From NCBI RefSeq assembly GCF_003255815.1, contig NC_037681.1, positions 66,959,438 to 67,023,437 of the forward strand: DNA of 64,000 bases, in the 5' to 3' direction. Numbering within the stretch: position 1 is the stretch's first letter; each line of letters starts with the position of its first letter. The stretch comes from Theropithecus gelada. Lineage: Eukaryota; Chordata; Mammalia; Primates; Cercopithecidae. Shown in pieces: positions 60,714-64,000 of this stretch. Both the position numbers and the translations under genes were made by a program. The notes beneath the pieces were generated by a model. It saw nothing but the letters and a program-made list of their open reading frames with translations, made no database searches and had not been told where the DNA came from.

Positions 60714-60966
60714 TTATTATTATACTGTAAGTTGTAGGGTACATGTGCATAACGTGCAGGTTTGTTACGTATGTATACTTGTGCCTTGTTGGTGTGCTGC
60801 ACCCATCAACTCGTCATTTACATCAGGTATAACTCCCAATGCAATCCCTCCCCCCTCCCCCCTCCCCATGATAGGCCCCGGTGTGTGATGTTCCCCTTCC
60901 TGAGTCCAAGTGATCTCATTGTTCAGTTCCCACCTATGAGTGAGAACATGCGGTGTTTGGTTTTCT
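60660..60966 (-). mobile_element. Short L1PA 3' end (antisense) with perfect 15-bp TSD
   Basis: A poly(T)/TTTA head, then the reverse complement of the young L1 3' UTR ('gcataacgtgcaggtttgtt', 'gagtgagaacatgcggtgtt'). TAATCACCATTTATT flanks it at 60645-60659 and 60967-60981. It is about 307 bp, so only the terminal part was copied. Confidence 0.95.
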
Positions 60967-61189
60967 TAATCACCATTTATTAAAGAGACTACTCTTTTCC
61001 TAAGACCATTGAATGATCTTGGCATCCTCCTGACTTTCTTTTTGATTTTTTTTTTTTTTTGGGTATTCCACTTTGTCTTTACTGTTGGCTTATTAGAAAT
61101 ACCTCTTTGTTTTATTTATTTATTTATTTATTTACAGGGATTGCTCTAGGTTTTACGACATGCATCTTTAATTTTTCTTAGTCTACCTT

Positions 61190-61597
61190 TGTTATAGTTT
61201 GAATGTATGTATCCTTCCAAAATGTATGTTGGAACTTAAACCCCAAGGTGATGGTATTAAGAGGTGGGAACTTTGGGAGGTAATTTGGAAGTGGAGAGCC
61301 CTCATGGATGGGATTAGTGCCCTTATAAAAGGGCTTAAGAGAGTTTTTTGTTGTTTGTTTTAACCCCCTTTTCCCTTCTACCACGTGAGGCCATAGTGTT
61401 TGTTCCTTTCCCTCTGGAGCATGCGGCAACAAAATGCCATCTTGGAAGCAGAGAGTGAGCCCTCACCAGATGCCAAATCTGCTGATTCCTTGATCTTAGG
61501 CTTCCCAGCCTCTAGAACTATGAGAAATGAATTTTTACTATTTATGAATGACCCAGTCTATGGTAGATTGCTATGACAGCAGGAAGAGACTAAGATA
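61190..61597 (+). mobile_element. MLT1A-type MaLR LTR with TSD
   Basis: 'tgttatagtttgaatgtatg', 'cttaaaccccaaggtgatgg', 'atgggattagtgcccttata', 'gccctcaccagatgccaaat', 'cttcccagcctctagaacta' and a terminal 'gagactaagata'. ACCTT flanks it at 61185-61189 and 61598-61602. It is solo, 408 bp, inserted in the old L1M. Confidence 0.88.
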
Positions 61598-61778
61598 ACC
61601 TTCAGATAATACTATACCACTTAATGTGCAATGTAAGAATTTTATAAGAATATAGTTCTATTTCTGTTTTTCTATCCCTTTTGTTATTATTTTTATAGGT
61701 TTTATTTCTACATGTTATAAACCATGTAATATACGGCTATTAGTTTTGCTTTAGATGGTCAATTGTGTTTTTTATTTT

Positions 61779-61895
61779 TAATTATATATATATATATCTA
61801 ATGTTATATATCTAACATTATATATGATGTTATATCATATATATAGTGTGTGTGTGTGTATATGCATATATAAATATATATATATATATATAAAA
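61779..61895. repeat. (TA)n-rich low-complexity tract
   Basis: Several TA runs interleaved with a GTGTGTGTGT segment. It also contains the inverted pair ATGTTATATATC / TAACATTATATA near 61800. Confidence 0.9.
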
Positions 61896-61910
61896 AATAG
61901 TTTGGGTTTT

Positions 61911-62203
61911 GGTGTTTTTTTTGAGAAATGGTCTGGGTCTATCACCCCGACTGGAGTGTAGTGGCATGATCTCAGCTCATGCAGCCTTGACCTCCTGAGC
62001 TCAAGTGATCATTACATCTCAGCCACCTGAGTAGCTGGGACTATAGGAGTGTGCTACCACACCCAGCTATATTTTTGTATTTTTTGTAGAGATAGGGTTT
62101 TGCCATGTTGCCTAGGTTGGTCTTAAACTCTCGGGCTCAAGCAATATACCTGCCTCAGCCTCCAGAAGTGCTGGGATTACAGGTGTGAGCCATCATACCC
62201 GGC
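61911..62203 (-). mobile_element. AluJ (antisense)
   Basis: 'gagaaatggtctgggtctat', 'acctgagtagctgggactat', 'ggagtgtgctaccacaccca', 'agtgctgggattacaggtgt' and 'catcatacccggcc' give a diverged full antisense Alu. Confidence 0.9.
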
Positions 62204-63450
62204 CAAGATCAATTATGTTTTAAAGGAATTTTTTAACAGAGAAAGAAATGTCTCATATTTACCCATATATTTACCATTTCTTGTGCTCTTCATTTCTTTG
62301 TGTAGGCCAGTGGTTTCATCTGGTACCATGTTCTTTCTGCCTCAGGAACTTTATTTCGTATTTCTTGTATTGAAGATCTTCTGGTTTAAAAAAAAACTTC
62401 AAGCCTTTTATTGTCTGACAAACATTTATCTTACCTTCAATTTTAAAGAATATCTCTGGTGGATATAGAATTCTAGATTGACAGTGCTTTCTTTTTCTTT
62501 TATCACTTTAAAGATGCGATTTCATTAAGTTCTAGTTTGCATTATTTCTGAAGAGAAGTCTGCAATTATATCTGTCTTTGTTCCCTGTATAAAATGTGTC
62601 TTTTTTTCTCTCTGCTGTTAATTTTTTCCTACTTATTACTGGTCTTCAGTGATTTAATTATGAAGTGCCTCGCTTGATATGGTTTGCTTTGTTCTTATCC
62701 TACTTCGGATTTGTTGAGCTTCTTGGATCTATATGTTTATAGTTTTCATTAAATTTGGGACTTTTTGGCCTTATGTCTTCAAATCACCACCCTTAATCCC
62801 TTTCGAGGACTCCAGTTATGTGTGTACATTAAATCATTTAATATCATCTTAAGGTAATTGAGGCTCTGTGTTTCCATGTTTCTTTGGTTTCCTTGTTCTC
62901 TGCTTTAGTTTGGATAGTTTCTACTGCTATGTCTTCAGTGTCACAGATACTTCATTCCACAATGTCTAATCTACTGTTAAGCTCAGCCACTGAATTATTC
63001 ATTACAGGTGTTGTATTTTTTAGCTCCACAAGTTCCATTTGGTTATTTTCTATATCTTCCAGGTTTTTCTTCACTATGTTCATGTTTTCCTTTAAATCGT
63101 TGTGTTTATTTTAATTTTTTAAGTCCTTGTCTGCTAACGTTATTATCTCTGTCATTTTGGGGTTTGTTTCTATTACATGATTTTTCTCCTGATTTGGGGT
63201 TCTATTTCCCTACTTATTTGCATATCTAGTATTTTTAACATTCTGAATTTAATGTTGTTAAATGTCTGTATTTTGTTGTGGCTTTAAAAATGGTAAAATT
63301 TGTTTTGGCTGGCAGTTATGGTAGTAGTGGATGAACTTCCTCTTTTTGAGGCTGCTTTCTAAACCTTATTGGAGGGTCTAGAGTTACCTCTACTTTTCGG
63401 CTTAGTTAGCCCTTCTACTAATGCCTTCCCCTTTCGAGATTTCTATTGAA

Positions 63451-64000
63451 TTTCCTGGACAGTCAGCAAGGTTTCTTCACATTGGCGAGCTGAAACTCAA
63501 ACATTGCCCAGTGAGCCCTGGGAACCAATCAGCTCACAGCTCCGTGGTAGTTCTTTGCCTAGCACTGTGAAGTTTCACCTTACGCATGTGCAGCTTAGTA
63601 TTCAGCAACAGATTCAAAGGGATCCCAGGAGACTTTTTTGCTGTTATATTCTCTCCTCTCTGATACTCTGCCTTGAAAAGTCTGCTCAACTATCTCCTCA
63701 ACTCGGCAAGACCACTATGCTCTGCTTGGGTTCCCCCTCATTGTGCTACAAGCCAGAGAGCATTTTCAGCAGAAAGTTAGAGTGATAGTAGGGTTTGCCC
63801 CATTTGTTCGCTACTTTCAGGAATCACAGTCCTGTGCTACATGCTGTTCAATGTTTGAAAAGAGAGGTTTCATATATTCTGTTCAATTTTAAAGTTGCTC
63901 ACATTAGAAAGGTATGTCTAGTACCAGTTATTTGGGTATGGTGGAGGTGGAAATCTCTACTCTCTCTACTTGAAGCACATCAATAAAGTGATCTGCTTCT
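63451..64000. other. Unique DNA at window end
   Basis: No exon, promoter or named repeat is recognised. By synteny the RHOQ 5' region could lie just beyond, but nothing here shows it. Confidence 0.35.

Larger units (their letters stand above)
59400..63450 (-). mobile_element. Old L1M element (antisense), heavily interrupted
   Basis: 59400-60659 is the antisense 3' UTR and late ORF2 ('tattccactgtatcaatata', 'tatagccatcctagtgggtg', 'tggagaaatgtctgttcaag'). 60982-61190 and 61600-61910 resemble antisense inter-ORF text. 62205-63450 contains antisense ORF1-like text ('ctctggtggatatagaattc', 'gagcttcttggatctatatg'). Order and orientation are consistent with one old L1 carrying internal deletions. 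No intact frame remains. Confidence 0.65.

Noticed and set aside
63451..64000. RHOQ promoter or first exon at the window end
   Set aside because: Expected nearby by synteny, but no CpG island or recognisable RHOQ coding text is present.

Overview
The window is mammalian nuclear DNA from a catarrhine primate, most likely an Old World monkey such as a macaque or baboon. It is dense in Alu and L1 copies. One very clean AluY (29451-29748) has the 'cccgcctcagcctccgag' / 'ttacaggcttgagccacc' wording that I associate with cercopithecoid AluYR copies. Only two protein-coding loci are supported: a terminal exon that I recognise as TMEM247 (+ strand, about 3.4-3.8 kb) and the intronless, intact ATP6V1E2 coding sequence (- strand, 33.5-34.2 kb). 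Their order, orientation and ~30 kb spacing fit the primate EPAS1-TMEM247-ATP6V1E2-RHOQ interval (human 2p21). That placement rests on recognition and remembered synteny, not on a database search.

Layout. 1-3.4 kb: intronic or flanking DNA upstream of the TMEM247 last exon, with a MIR and an AluJ. 3.4-3.8 kb: TMEM247 last exon. 3.8-33.4 kb: intergenic DNA with MaLR LTRs, Alus, L2, MIR and MER5A, an ERV-like LTR (26.6-27.0 kb), a 5'-truncated young L1 with a perfect 13-bp target-site duplication (21.6-23.5 kb), and a small CpG-rich segment near 19.4-19.5 kb that looks like a candidate regulatory element. 33.3-34.2 kb: ATP6V1E2. 34.7-46.6 kb: an old L1 split by a full-length but dead L1PA-type element (36.7-42.9 kb) and by Alus. 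46.6-58.2 kb: microsatellites, Alus, MIR, an inverted L1 fragment (51.0-53.0 kb), and an old antisense L1 carrying an Alu-in-Alu nest. 59.0-63.5 kb: a solo THE1/MST LTR followed by another old antisense L1 interrupted by a short L1PA 3' end, an MLT1A LTR and an AluJ.

The two genes are not functionally coupled. ATP6V1E2 encodes the E2 isoform of the V-ATPase peripheral stalk. TMEM247 encodes a small two-helix membrane protein of unknown function. The rest is a readable record of retrotransposition, with many target-site duplications. I found no novel defence, biosynthetic or other multi-gene system. The strongest observations are a probable ~209-bp 3' transduction carried by the full-length L1, a catalytic D145N change in its endonuclease, an Alu with a 65-bp foreign insert, and a compact DR5/IR2 nuclear-receptor-like motif cluster.
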